From: Niallia taxi
GTDB lineage: Bacteria; Bacillota; Bacilli; Bacillales; Cytobacillaceae
Assembly: GCF_032818155.1 (NCBI RefSeq)
Contig: NZ_CP102589.1
Coordinates: forward strand, 1,474,001 to 1,538,000
Reading direction: 5' to 3'
DNA length: 64,000 bases
The notes under the pieces were generated by a model. The model saw only the letters and a list, made by a program, of their open reading frames with translations. It ran no database searches and was not told where the DNA came from. Positions 55,093 through 64,000 of the stretch are shown here, piece after piece. How positions within the stretch are numbered: position 1 is the stretch's first letter; each line of letters starts with the position of its first letter. A program made the translations under genes and the position numbers.

Positions 55093-57744
55093 ATGGAAAC
55101 AAATGAATTATCAATGCCAACGAAATATGATCCCCAATCCATTGAAAAAGGACGCTATGATTGGTGGCTGCAAGGTAAATTTTTTGAAGCGAAGTCAGAT
55201 GAGGAGAAACAGCCTTATACGATCGTTATTCCTCCGCCGAACGTAACAGGAAAGCTTCACTTAGGCCATGCATGGGATACTACCCTGCAAGATATATTGA
55301 CAAGAATGAAAAGGATGCAAGGCTATGATGTCCTTTGGCTGCCAGGAATGGACCATGCAGGAATCGCAACACAGGCAAAGGTAGAAGAAAAGCTCCGTGC
55401 CAACAATATCAGCAGATATGATTTAGGAAGAGAAAAATTTGTTGAAGAGACTTGGAAATGGAAGGAAGAATATGCTAGCCATATTCGTGAGCAATGGTCA
55501 AAGCTTGGACTTGGGCTAGACTATTCAAGAGAGCGATTCACTCTTGATGAAGGGCTGTCAAAGGCAGTTCGCGAAGTGTTTGTTTCACTGTATAACAAGG
55601 GGTTAATCTACCGCGGTGAATATATCATCAACTGGGATCCTGCTACAAAAACAGCTCTTTCTGATATCGAGGTTATTTACAAGGACGTTCAAGGTGCTTT
55701 CTATCATATGAAATATCCGCTTGCAGATGGTTCTGGCTATATTGAGGTTGCTACGACTCGTCCAGAAACAATGCTTGGAGATTCTGGTGTTGCTGTAAAT
55801 CCTAAGGATGAAAGATATCAGCACTTAATCGGGAAAACAGTTATCCTGCCAATAGTTGGAAGAGAAATACCGATTGTAGCAGATGACTATGTAGAAATGG
55901 ACTTTGGTTCTGGTGCAGTTAAAATGACACCTGCACATGACCCGAACGACTTTGAGGTAGGTAACCGTCATAATCTTGAACGCATTCTTGTTATGAACGA
56001 AGACGGAACAATGAATGAGCGTGCTGGCAAGTATGAAGGCATGGACCGCTTCGAATGCCGCAAGCAAATTGTCAAAGACCTTCAAGATGCAGGAGTTCTA
56101 TTCAAAATTGAAGAGCATATGCATTCTGTTGGACATTCAGAGCGCAGCGGTGCAGTTGTAGAGCCATACCTTTCCACACAATGGTTCGTTAAAATGCAGC
56201 CATTGGCAGATGCAGCAATTGAATTGCAAAATAACGAAGAAGAGAAGGTTCAATTCGTTCCAAACCGCTTTGAAAATACGTATTTGCACTGGATGGAAAA
56301 CATCCGTGACTGGTGTATTTCTCGTCAGCTTTGGTGGGGACATCGCATACCAGCTTGGTATCATAAAGAAACAGGCGAAGTATATGTAAACCACGAGGCT
56401 CCTAGCGATATTGAAAATTGGGAGCAAGATACAGATGTATTGGATACATGGTTCAGTTCAGCTTTATGGCCGTTCTCTACATTGGATTGGCCAGATACAG
56501 AAGCTGCTGACTTTAAACGTTATTATCCAACAGCAGCACTTGTAACAGGCTATGATATTATTTTCTTCTGGGTTTCTCGCATGATATTCCAAGGCTTGGA
56601 ATTCACTGGGCAAAGGCCATTTAACGATGTATTGATTCATGGACTTGTTCGTGACGAGCAAGGCAGAAAAATGAGTAAATCATTGGGCAACGGTGTTGAT
56701 CCGATGGATGTTATCGCACAATACGGTGCTGACTCCTTGCGCTACTTCTTGTCTACTGGAAGCTCTCCAGGTCAAGATTTACGCTTCAGCATGGAAAAGG
56801 TTGAGTCCACTTGGAACTTCGCTAATAAAATTTGGAACGCGTCTCGATTCGCACTTATGAATATGAACGGATTGACTTTTGAAGAAATTGACTTGTCTGG
56901 AGAGAAATCTGTTGCAGATAAATGGATCCTGACACGTTTGAATGAAACAATTGAAACAGTAACACGCCTGTCTGACCGTTATGAGTTCGGTGAAGTTGGC
57001 CGTATCCTTTATAACTTCATTTGGGATGATTTCTGTGACTGGTATATTGAAATGGCAAAGCTGCCTCTATACGGAGAGGACGAAGCTGCAAAGCTGACAA
57101 CACGTTCTATTCTTGCTTATGTATTGGACAATACAATGAGATTGCTGCATCCATTCATGCCATTCATCACAGAAGAAATCTGGCAAAACCTGCCGCATAA
57201 AGGTGAATCAATCACAACAGCAGCATGGCCGGAGGTTAATGCTAGCTTTACTGATAACAAGGCTGCTAATGATATGAAGCTGCTTGTGGAAATCATTCGT
57301 TCTGTAAGAAACAGCCGTGCAGAAGTAAACACACCGATGAGCAAGAAAATCAACATTCTTCTTAAGGCACAGGATGATACGATTAAAGCAACATTGGCAG
57401 AAAATAAAGCATATATTGACCGCTTCTGTAACCCAGAAGAATTAGAGATTTCAGCAGATATCGCAATCCCTGATAAGGCAATGACTTCTGTTATTACTGG
57501 TGTAGAAATCATTCTTCCACTTGAAGGACTTATCAATATGGAAGAAGAAATTGCCCGTCTAACAAAAGAGCTTGATAAATGGACGAAAGAAGTAGACAGA
57601 GTTCAAAAGAAATTGAGCAATGAAGGCTTTGTGAAAAAGGCTCCAGAAAAAGTAATTACAGAAGAAAAAGCAAAAGAACAGGACTATCTGCAAAAGAAAG
57701 CAACTGTTGAAGCACGAATCAAAGAATTAAAGGGCGATGCATAA
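55093..57744 (+). CDS. valS: Valyl-tRNA synthetase
   Basis: 883 residues, class I. HIGH motif as [13 protein letters not shown] motif in [10 protein letters not shown], editing CP1 domain with [10 protein letters not shown] and [20 protein letters not shown], anticodon-binding domain, and the Val-specific C-terminal coiled coil ([20 protein letters not shown]). ATG 55093 is nine bases after SD AGGAGG; the frame runs upstream into the T-box terminator. Regulated by the T-box. Confidence 0.98.
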   Translation: METNELSMPTKYDPQSIEKGRYDWWLQGKFFEAKSDEEKQPYTIVIPPPNVTGKLHLGHAWDTTLQDILTRMKRMQGYDVLWLPGMDHAGIATQAKVEEKLRANNISRYDLGREKFVEETWKWKEEYASHIREQWSKLGLGLDYSRERFTLDEGLSKAVREVFVSLYNKGLIYRGEYIINWDPATKTALSDIEVIYKDVQGAFYHMKYPLADGSGYIEVATTRPETMLGDSGVAVNPKDERYQHLIGKTVILPIVGREIPIVADDYVEMDFGSGAVKMTPAHDPNDFEVGNRHNLERILVMNEDGTMNERAGKYEGMDRFECRKQIVKDLQDAGVLFKIEEHMHSVGHSERSGAVVEPYLSTQWFVKMQPLADAAIELQNNEEEKVQFVPNRFENTYLHWMENIRDWCISRQLWWGHRIPAWYHKETGEVYVNHEAPSDIENWEQDTDVLDTWFSSALWPFSTLDWPDTEAADFKRYYPTAALVTGYDIIFFWVSRMIFQGLEFTGQRPFNDVLIHGLVRDEQGRKMSKSLGNGVDPMDVIAQYGADSLRYFLSTGSSPGQDLRFSMEKVESTWNFANKIWNASRFALMNMNGLTFEEIDLSGEKSVADKWILTRLNETIETVTRLSDRYEFGEVGRILYNFIWDDFCDWYIEMAKLPLYGEDEAAKLTTRSILAYVLDNTMRLLHPFMPFITEEIWQNLPHKGESITTAAWPEVNASFTDNKAANDMKLLVEIIRSVRNSRAEVNTPMSKKINILLKAQDDTIKATLAENKAYIDRFCNPEELEISADIAIPDKAMTSVITGVEIILPLEGLINMEEEIARLTKELDKWTKEVDRVQKKLSNEGFVKKAPEKVITEEKAKEQDYLQKKATVEARIKELKGDA

Positions 57745-57755
57745 TTACCCTAAAA

Positions 57756-57797
57756 CTAGACGAACCCTTTACTTCCCGAGGGTTCGTCTTCCCTATT
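57756..57797 (+). terminator. Hairpin between valS and folC
   Basis: AGACGAACCCT / AGGGTTCGTCT stem; followed by TCCCTATTT, so at most a weak terminator allowing folC readthrough. Confidence 0.55.
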
Positions 57798-57826
57798 TAA
57801 CGATAAATCAAAAAGAGGTGTATGAA

Positions 57827-59134
57827 ATGTTTCAGACGTATGAAGAGGCATTGCAGTGGATACATGGCAGACTGCGCCTTGGCATCAAGCCTGGATTGAC
57901 AAGAATGCATATTATGATGGAGAAGCTTGGTTTTCCGGAGAAAAAGATCAAGACAATTCATATCGGCGGTACAAATGGGAAAGGATCAACTGTTACCTAT
58001 TTAAGAAGTATATTGGAAAGTGCTGGTTTAACGGTAGGAACCTTTACATCTCCTTATATCGAGCAATTTAATGAAAGAATCAGCATGAATGGTGTTCCAA
58101 TAGCAGATGAGGAAATTATAAAGCTCGCTAATATCCTGTTCCCGATTGTAGAGGAAATGGACAAGGAGGAATTAGGAGGACCGACAGAATTCGAAATTAT
58201 TACTGCCATGTCTTTTTACTATTTCGCTAATGTCCAAACACCAGATATAGTCTTATACGAAGTCGGTCTTGGCGGTCGCTTTGATTCAACTAATATCATA
58301 AATCCATTACTATCTATTATCACAAGCATTGGTCTTGACCATACTGCCATTTTAGGAGAAACATATGGTGAAATAGCTTTTGAAAAAGCAGGTATCATCA
58401 AGGAAAATACCCCAATTATTGCAGCAGTAAAGCAAGAGGAAGCTAAAGATGTAATAGTGAGAAGGGCTCAGGAGGAAAATGCTCCATATTATTTATTAGG
58501 AAAGCATTTTGCATTGGAGAACTATCAATCAAATGAAGATGGAGAAAGCTTTACATTTAAAACAGCGGCAACGAAACTTACTAATTTACAGATTGGCATG
58601 CTTGGGCAGCACCAGGTAGAGAATGCATCCTTAGCTGTCATGGCAGCATTGCTGCTAAAGGAAAAGCTGAGTTTAAGTGAAGAACATATTCAAAAAGGAT
58701 TGCTTCATGCAAGGTGGACGGGCAGACTGGATGTATTATCAAAGCATCCGTATGTGCTTGTTGACGGAGCGCATAACCAGGAAGGAATAGAGGCATTAGT
58801 TGAAGTTCTAGAATCAAGATATAAAGAAAAGAAGAAGAGCATTCTATTTGCTGCATTGTCTGACAAGAAAACGGATAATATGATAGGACAGCTTGATAAA
58901 GCGGCAGCTGACATAACATTTACAAGCTTTGATTTCCCAAGGGCAGCAACGGGAGAGGCTCTGTATATCGAAAGTCATCATCCGAATAAATCGTTTACGA
59001 ATGATTGGAAAAAAGCAATTACAGACAAGCTAGAAGCAATGAACGAAAACGAAATGCTTGTAATAACAGGCTCCCTTTATTTCTTATCAAATGTACTTGC
59101 ATTCTTTAAGGAACAAAATTTAGGAGAAAAGTAA
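57827..59134 (+). CDS. folC: Folylpolyglutamate synthase / dihydrofolate synthase
   Basis: 435 residues, Mur ligase fold. P-loop IGGTNGKGSTVTYL, folate loop TSPYIEQFNERI, VGLGGRFDSTNI, and the second-domain HARWTGRLDVL...DGAHNQEGI. ATG 57827 follows SD AAAGAGGTG by about seven bases; the longer frame from 57737 would overlap valS. Likely cotranscribed with valS. Confidence 0.96.
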   Translation: MFQTYEEALQWIHGRLRLGIKPGLTRMHIMMEKLGFPEKKIKTIHIGGTNGKGSTVTYLRSILESAGLTVGTFTSPYIEQFNERISMNGVPIADEEIIKLANILFPIVEEMDKEELGGPTEFEIITAMSFYYFANVQTPDIVLYEVGLGGRFDSTNIINPLLSIITSIGLDHTAILGETYGEIAFEKAGIIKENTPIIAAVKQEEAKDVIVRRAQEENAPYYLLGKHFALENYQSNEDGESFTFKTAATKLTNLQIGMLGQHQVENASLAVMAALLLKEKLSLSEEHIQKGLLHARWTGRLDVLSKHPYVLVDGAHNQEGIEALVEVLESRYKEKKKSILFAALSDKKTDNMIGQLDKAAADITFTSFDFPRAATGEALYIESHHPNKSFTNDWKKAITDKLEAMNENEMLVITGSLYFLSNVLAFFKEQNLGEK

Positions 59135-59274
59135 CGGAATTTTTTACAAATTTTTATATATTATTACGCAAAAAAAATATAGTATAATATTAATAGGTAA
59201 AAAGTTTGAAAATTCGTAATAGGAAATAAATTAGCAGCATGAGCTACATGTATCTTTTACAGAGGAGAAATTAG

Positions 59275-60999
59275 GTGAAACACTTGGTTAAATCATCTAC
59301 TAAAAAAATAATATGGGCAATTTGGATTGTGCTTATCCCTGTAGGGCTATGGCTGACATATCATCTTTTTCCACCAGACATAGCAGGGGAGTATGATGAT
59401 TTGCTAGCGTTTTTAATTTTCATGGCCATTGTCGCAAGCATGCCGATGATTATTAATGGCGTCCCTGTTTTTTTCCTGCAGTGGGCAACCATTTCCGTTT
59501 TTTTAATATTCGGTTTATTTGTTGAGATGGTGCTTGTGCAAATAGCTCTGCTAACCTTGATGCTGCAAATGCGTCTTGATAAAAAGTCCCTATTTCGATT
59601 GCCGATGAATTCTGCGATGTTTTTACTTGTGTCATTTCTGAGCGGTGTTTTGTATTATAGTCTCGGCGGGAGTCATGGAACAGATCTTCTGTTTCATATT
59701 GATACCTTTCTGCTTATACTTTTTTACCCACTCATTTATTTTATATTAAACGCGTTTATCCTTTATTGTATTGACAGACTAGTATATAAGAGGAAAACAA
59801 GCTTCTTTACGAAAGACAGTATGTGGGAGTTTTTTACGACACTTATCACCTATCCTGTCGGCTTTGCATTGTACATTATGTATTTGGATATTGGCTTAAT
59901 GGCACTTATTCTTATTGGAATTCCATTTATATGTCTATCTGTTGTGTTGAGACAGTATCATTCTAGCCAAACAATTAACAGCTACTTAAAGAAGATAGCT
60001 GAAATTGGTCATCAATTGTCTCAAACTTTGTTTGTGAAGGAAACGATTAATCTATTTATTGATAATATATTTGAGCTGATTAAGGTTGATGTCGTCTATG
60101 TAGACCAGGTCAACAGCAAAAATGAACTAGAGTCAATTGCAAGAGTGGAAAAACAGAAGCGGCTTCCGATTTTCTCTGATGTGTTAAAGGAAAATGAAGG
60201 GATTATTGGCAGAGTCCTCGCGGCTAAAAAGCCGGCTGTCTTCCATAAACGGGAGGACTGGGAAGAACTGAACAAAGGGTTTATGCCAGATTATATTGAA
60301 AGTGTTCTGTGCATGCCAATCATTAAAAACAATTCAGTTATCGGCATTCTCCTGTTAGGAAGCGCACAGAAAAAGGCGTTTGCCCGTATGAAGCTGATGA
60401 TATTAGATTTACTATGCACTCAATTTGCAGTTGCACTTGATAATGCAAGATACTTCGAGAAAACAAAGGAAAACAGTGAGCGCTGTGCACTGACAAAGCT
60501 TTATAATTACCGTTACTTTGAGCAGCATTTAACAACTAAATTTGCGGAGATGAATCAAAACCTCATTAAAGGTTTAACTGTCATCATGCTTGATATTGAT
60601 CATTTTAAATCTATTAATGACACGTATGGCCATCAGGCAGGCAATGAAATATTAATTGAATTTGCAGACAGGGTAGCGAGATTAATTGGCAAGCATGGCG
60701 TTGTAGCCAGATATGGGGGCGAGGAATTCGTGATTCTCCTTGAAAATACGACAATGGAGGAAGCACAAGAAATTGCCGAGTTTTTAAGGAAAATGATTGA
60801 AACTCGATCTTTCTCCATCAAACAAAATATGAATGAAAACGAAAGCGAATTGCAAGTTAACCTAACAGCATCATTAGGGCTTGCAAGTGCTCCCGAGCAA
60901 GCTGATGAAGCGATGGCATTAATCAGACATGCAGACAGAGCGCTTTATGTTGGAGCAAAACGAGCAGGCCGAAACCGAGTCGCTTGTTATATGAAATAG
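59275..60999 (+). CDS. Membrane diguanylate cyclase with GAF domain (DgcP/YtrP-like)
   Basis: 574 residues. About residues 10-225 hold six or seven transmembrane helices, followed by a GAF domain (about 245-395) and a GGDEF domain (about 405-570). The active-site motif is intact as RYGGEEFVIL (about residue 480), with MLDIDHFKSINDTYGHQAGN and LTKLYNYRYFEQ typical of active cyclases. No EAL domain and no RxxD inhibitory site obvious. GTG start with SD AGAGGAGA. Predicted to make cyclic di-GMP. The layout matches B. subtilis DgcP. Single gene with a terminator-like T-run after it. Confidence 0.92.
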   Translation: MKHLVKSSTKKIIWAIWIVLIPVGLWLTYHLFPPDIAGEYDDLLAFLIFMAIVASMPMIINGVPVFFLQWATISVFLIFGLFVEMVLVQIALLTLMLQMRLDKKSLFRLPMNSAMFLLVSFLSGVLYYSLGGSHGTDLLFHIDTFLLILFYPLIYFILNAFILYCIDRLVYKRKTSFFTKDSMWEFFTTLITYPVGFALYIMYLDIGLMALILIGIPFICLSVVLRQYHSSQTINSYLKKIAEIGHQLSQTLFVKETINLFIDNIFELIKVDVVYVDQVNSKNELESIARVEKQKRLPIFSDVLKENEGIIGRVLAAKKPAVFHKREDWEELNKGFMPDYIESVLCMPIIKNNSVIGILLLGSAQKKAFARMKLMILDLLCTQFAVALDNARYFEKTKENSERCALTKLYNYRYFEQHLTTKFAEMNQNLIKGLTVIMLDIDHFKSINDTYGHQAGNEILIEFADRVARLIGKHGVVARYGGEEFVILLENTTMEEAQEIAEFLRKMIETRSFSIKQNMNENESELQVNLTASLGLASAPEQADEAMALIRHADRALYVGAKRAGRNRVACYMK

Positions 61000-61038
61000 A
61001 ACTTCTATTAAATTATATAGTTGTTCTTTTTTTTTGTG
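60998..61038 (+). terminator. Possible terminator of the diguanylate cyclase gene
   Basis: AGAAC...GTTCT short stem with a long AT loop, followed by T8. Confidence 0.5.
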
Positions 61039-61163
61039 TTTTTTGCTGATTTCTATCCGACCTATTAAATGTTTGGGAGGAAGGACCGATAACACAAAGG
61101 AATATATTGATTAACAGCCAGTAAATATTCCTGTAGAAAAGACTACCCTAGTAAAAAAGTCCC

Positions 61164-61172
61164 TGATATAAT
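61164..61172 (+). promoter_or_regulatory. Extended -10 promoter of the VWA gene
   Basis: TGATATAAT (61164-61172), about 50 bases before the start; no good -35. Confidence 0.5.
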
Positions 61173-61222
61173 AAAGGTACTATTTTAATAGATTATTAGA
61201 AGCAAGAACGGAGTGAAAAAAA

Positions 61223-64000
61223 ATGAGGAGAGCGTCACGCTTCAGCAAGTTTTTTATATTATCAATGCTGTCATTGCTGTTAATTCCATTAAATGCAAAT
61301 GCGGCATCTTCAGCTCCAACAGTTAACTTCACAGTGACACCGTCACAGAGTGTAATTGTTAAACCGGCAAACAGCTCGGCACAAGGCAGCTTGGATATAC
61401 GTTTATCTCCAGAAGGAAAAGCGACAAATGCGAACCGTTCTCCAATTGATGTTGCTTTTATTTTCGATAAATCAGGTTCCATGGATGAGCTTGGGAAAAA
61501 CCCGTATAAATTTTTAAGTGCAAAAAATGCTATGTCGGAAGCAGCGGCTTATTTCAGTCAGGATCCGAATAAAAATGATCGATTTGCTCTTATCCCTTTT
61601 TCTTCAGATGTTGAAACAGATAAGGTTGTTACTTTCCCTGTAGTGGCTACCCCAACTACAGATAATGTAAAAGCTAACCTGCAGACAATCAACAGCAAGG
61701 CAAAGGACCTAACTGCTGTCGGTGGAACAAACTATACGCAATCCATCCAAAAGGCGATGAGTATGTTAACGACAGGGAATAGCACTTCCAAGAAGTACAT
61801 CATTTTTATGACGGATGGAGAACCAACGTCTTCTAAAAACGTAGAAACATTTACGGACAGAGTATGCCAATATAAATATTTTTGCTATGACAAAAAAGTA
61901 CAGGATACAGTCACATACACTATTTACACAAACAATACAGCAACTGCCGTTCGTTCTAATGGAGATGTTGTTTCTAACAGCTTAAACACAGTACAAACAG
62001 CAATTAAATCACAAGTAAATGAACAGGTGGATGCACTTGCTGCTAATAATATTAAGCTGTATTCCATCGGATTTGGGACAAATAGTGAAGTAGATATGAG
62101 CTATTTAAGAAACCTATCGGAAAAAACGGGTGTAACAGCACAGCAGGCTTCAACAGATACCATTGCGAAAATCTTTGAAGACATTTCCCAAAAGGTTTCG
62201 ACACCAACGATAACAACTACAGTTAAAATCAATATTTCTAAATATGCCAATACAGTTAAGCTAGCAGATAATGCAAATGCTACATTGGACAGCTCGGGGA
62301 ATGTTGTCATTAAAAAGGATATTCTTTTCCCGATCAATCAAAGTGTTAATGCACCGATTGATGTGTCCCTGCCTTTGACATTTAGTGAAAAGGGGACATA
62401 TACCTTTGATAATATAACGCTAGAATATACAGATTTAGACGGAAAATTGCAGCAAAAAACAACTTCTGCGACGATCACAGTAAAAGATGATGCACCTGCA
62501 GGCTTCCAATCAAGTATGACATTATCAAAAGTCGTTAATGACTTAACCAGTTTAGTCAAAACTAGTAATGCAAATGATAAGACGAATTATTTCAATGTTA
62601 ATTATTCCTTAAAACCAACGAACCTTGTAAATAGCACGGTTACCGGAAAGTTAAAGGATTTAGTCATTGAACAGCCATTGCCTGCTGGTGTCAGCATAGT
62701 CCCTAAGGATAATGTAAAGCAAGAAACCAGAAACGGGCAGAATTATGCGATCATGACACTAAGTGATGTGTCCAATTACGCAAAAGGCAGCTTCTCACCG
62801 TCAGAAATTACGGCTTCCATGCAGCTGAAGGTAGATTGGGCGGTCACCAATATGACGATGCCGCTTGCAAACTTGAACTATACAGATTCCCGTTTTTCAT
62901 ATGGCAGTAAAACAACCATTCCAGCTGCCAAAGATATGATTAACTTGAAGGTGCAGCTAAAGGAAAATACTGCAAATGTGTACACAGGTGATGCAGCAGG
63001 AACCATTGAAAAAAGAGACCAAGCGACAAATACGAAAAAAGCAAGCACACAAGATTTCCAGGAAGATTACGGTCTGCAAACTTTACCAGTAAAAGATATG
63101 GTTTATAAAGCAGGCACAAACAATCAAGCAATTGAAATCACTTATAATGATGACAGTAAATCGTATTTATACTTCACACCAGATTATGATTTGACAGGAA
63201 CATCAACAGGCACAAAATATGCTAGTGGAGCCAAAGCTTCAGAAGCAGTGGAAGCAAAGCTTATCCAAAAAGTAGCCGGTGAAGATGTTATATATTCTTA
63301 TAAGATTGATAATGGCAAGGATTCAACAGGCTGGATTAAGTTTGATCCAAATAAAGCTATCACGATAGACAAAATAGGTGAAAATAAGATTTATGTGAAG
63401 GCAGATGGCGGATTTGCTAACAGCAAGGAAATCACCAAAACTATTACGATTGAGCATAAAGTTCAATCAATTGAGGTAACGCCAAACCCGATTAATATTA
63501 CAAAGGGAAGCACAGTAGATTTCACTGTTGCCATCAAACCAGATAATGCGACAAACAAAGACTTAGATATTAGTATTGGAGATACATCAATAGCTAGTAT
63601 TCTTAATGGAAAGTACAGCATATATGGCGAAAAGCAAGGTGTAACAGAGCTTATTGTCAAAACAAAGGACGGTTCAAACCTTGAGGTAAGAATACCAGTT
63701 TCAGTCACAGATCCTTATATCGCTCTTGATGAGATTAAGTTCACGAAACCAGCCTACCAGGTAGAGGTTGGCGAAGAGCTGCCAGTAACAGATAATTTGA
63801 TATTTAATCCAAGCGATGCGACAGATAAAGATATCATTAGTGTTGTGGCTGATAAAACAGATAAAGTGGATGTCATTGAAAAAGGCGGCGAGTATTACCT
63901 GGTAGGTAAAGATGTCGGCTATTCAAATGTGACAGCAACAGCAGAGGAACAAAGAGATAAGAAAACGCCAAGTGCAACCACATTAATTGAAGTTGTTAAA
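61223..64000 (+). CDS. Secreted VWA-domain surface protein, 5' part (runs off window)
   Basis: 926 codons are visible with no stop; the 3' end is outside. Signal peptide: RRASRFSKFF, a hydrophobic core and cleavage near NANAASSA (about residue 33). VWA domain about residues 80-330 with the complete MIDAS: DKSGS (DxSxS), GGTNYTQ (Thr) and MTDGEP (Asp). A pair of cysteines (VCQYKYFCYDKK) lies inside it. Then a beta-rich region and at least two bacterial Ig-like units near 745-920 (IEVTPNPINITKGSTVDFTV). SD GGAGTG before ATG 61223. Predicted secreted, divalent-metal-dependent adhesin or matrix protein; the anchor must be in the unseen part. Confidence 0.88.
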   Translation, partial: MRRASRFSKFFILSMLSLLLIPLNANAASSAPTVNFTVTPSQSVIVKPANSSAQGSLDIRLSPEGKATNANRSPIDVAFIFDKSGSMDELGKNPYKFLSAKNAMSEAAAYFSQDPNKNDRFALIPFSSDVETDKVVTFPVVATPTTDNVKANLQTINSKAKDLTAVGGTNYTQSIQKAMSMLTTGNSTSKKYIIFMTDGEPTSSKNVETFTDRVCQYKYFCYDKKVQDTVTYTIYTNNTATAVRSNGDVVSNSLNTVQTAIKSQVNEQVDALAANNIKLYSIGFGTNSEVDMSYLRNLSEKTGVTAQQASTDTIAKIFEDISQKVSTPTITTTVKINISKYANTVKLADNANATLDSSGNVVIKKDILFPINQSVNAPIDVSLPLTFSEKGTYTFDNITLEYTDLDGKLQQKTTSATITVKDDAPAGFQSSMTLSKVVNDLTSLVKTSNANDKTNYFNVNYSLKPTNLVNSTVTGKLKDLVIEQPLPAGVSIVPKDNVKQETRNGQNYAIMTLSDVSNYAKGSFSPSEITASMQLKVDWAVTNMTMPLANLNYTDSRFSYGSKTTIPAAKDMINLKVQLKENTANVYTGDAAGTIEKRDQATNTKKASTQDFQEDYGLQTLPVKDMVYKAGTNNQAIEITYNDDSKSYLYFTPDYDLTGTSTGTKYASGAKASEAVEAKLIQKVAGEDVIYSYKIDNGKDSTGWIKFDPNKAITIDKIGENKIYVKADGGFANSKEITKTITIEHKVQSIEVTPNPINITKGSTVDFTVAIKPDNATNKDLDISIGDTSIASILNGKYSIYGEKQGVTELIVKTKDGSNLEVRIPVSVTDPYIALDEIKFTKPAYQVEVGEELPVTDNLIFNPSDATDKDIISVVADKTDKVDVIEKGGEYYLVGKDVGYSNVTATAEEQRDKKTPSATTLIEVVK

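Overview
The window is a low-GC chromosomal stretch of an endospore-forming member of the Bacillaceae. Gene content and order follow the lcfA-etf-trxA-uvrC-lysC-sdh-gerE-racE-gerM-ilv/leu-tig-clpX-lon-hem-spoVID-valS-folC block known from Bacillus subtilis. Shine-Dalgarno sequences are strong, and TTG/GTG starts, T-box leaders, an L-box, sigma-K and sigma-F promoters and sporulation genes are all present. Protein divergence and several gene losses and gains place it outside the B. subtilis group; I cannot fix the species. No insertion sequence, prophage, CRISPR array or replication origin is visible.

Layout. 1-7.9 kb: the 3' end of an acyl-CoA ligase, etfB-etfA (fadR and fadB not between them), trxA, uvrC, a lysine riboswitch with lysC, then two minus-strand genes (DUF4288, yslB). 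8.3-11.6 kb: sdhCAB. 11.7-16.8 kb: a late-sporulation island with three minus-strand CotB-type coat genes behind a sigma-K promoter, a cyclic-di-GMP-I riboswitch in front of an orphan CheY-like receiver, a cupin gene and gerE, the last two also with sigma-K promoters. 17-20.8 kb: marR (ysmB), racE, gerM, rdgB, ysnB (rph absent). 20.9-25.6 kb: tRNA-Arg followed by accessory small genes, among them a divergent promoter with two LexA boxes driving a yolD operon one way and a mini WYL protein the other, and a frameshifted acetyltransferase. 25.8-33.1 kb: the ilvBHC-leuBCD operon behind a cre site, a CodY-like box and a Leu T-box (leuA absent). 33.2-44.4 kb: a TPR protein, tig, clpX, lonB, lonA, ysxC and an extra RNase J. 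44.5-51.7 kb: a membrane protein and hemAXCDBL with a PerR-like box. 51.8-59.1 kb: spoVID, ysxE, T-box-valS and folC. 59.3-64 kb: a membrane diguanylate cyclase and the 5' part of a secreted VWA-domain protein.

How it works together. Core parts cover fatty-acid electron transfer, TCA/respiration, aspartate-family and branched-chain amino acid synthesis, protein quality control, heme synthesis and spore coat assembly. The most notable regulatory items are the c-di-GMP riboswitch, which shows an SD-sequestering stem and a mutually exclusive alternative stem, in front of a stand-alone receiver; a diguanylate cyclase lies in the same window. The second is the symmetrical SOS-controlled divergent promoter at 24.2 kb.
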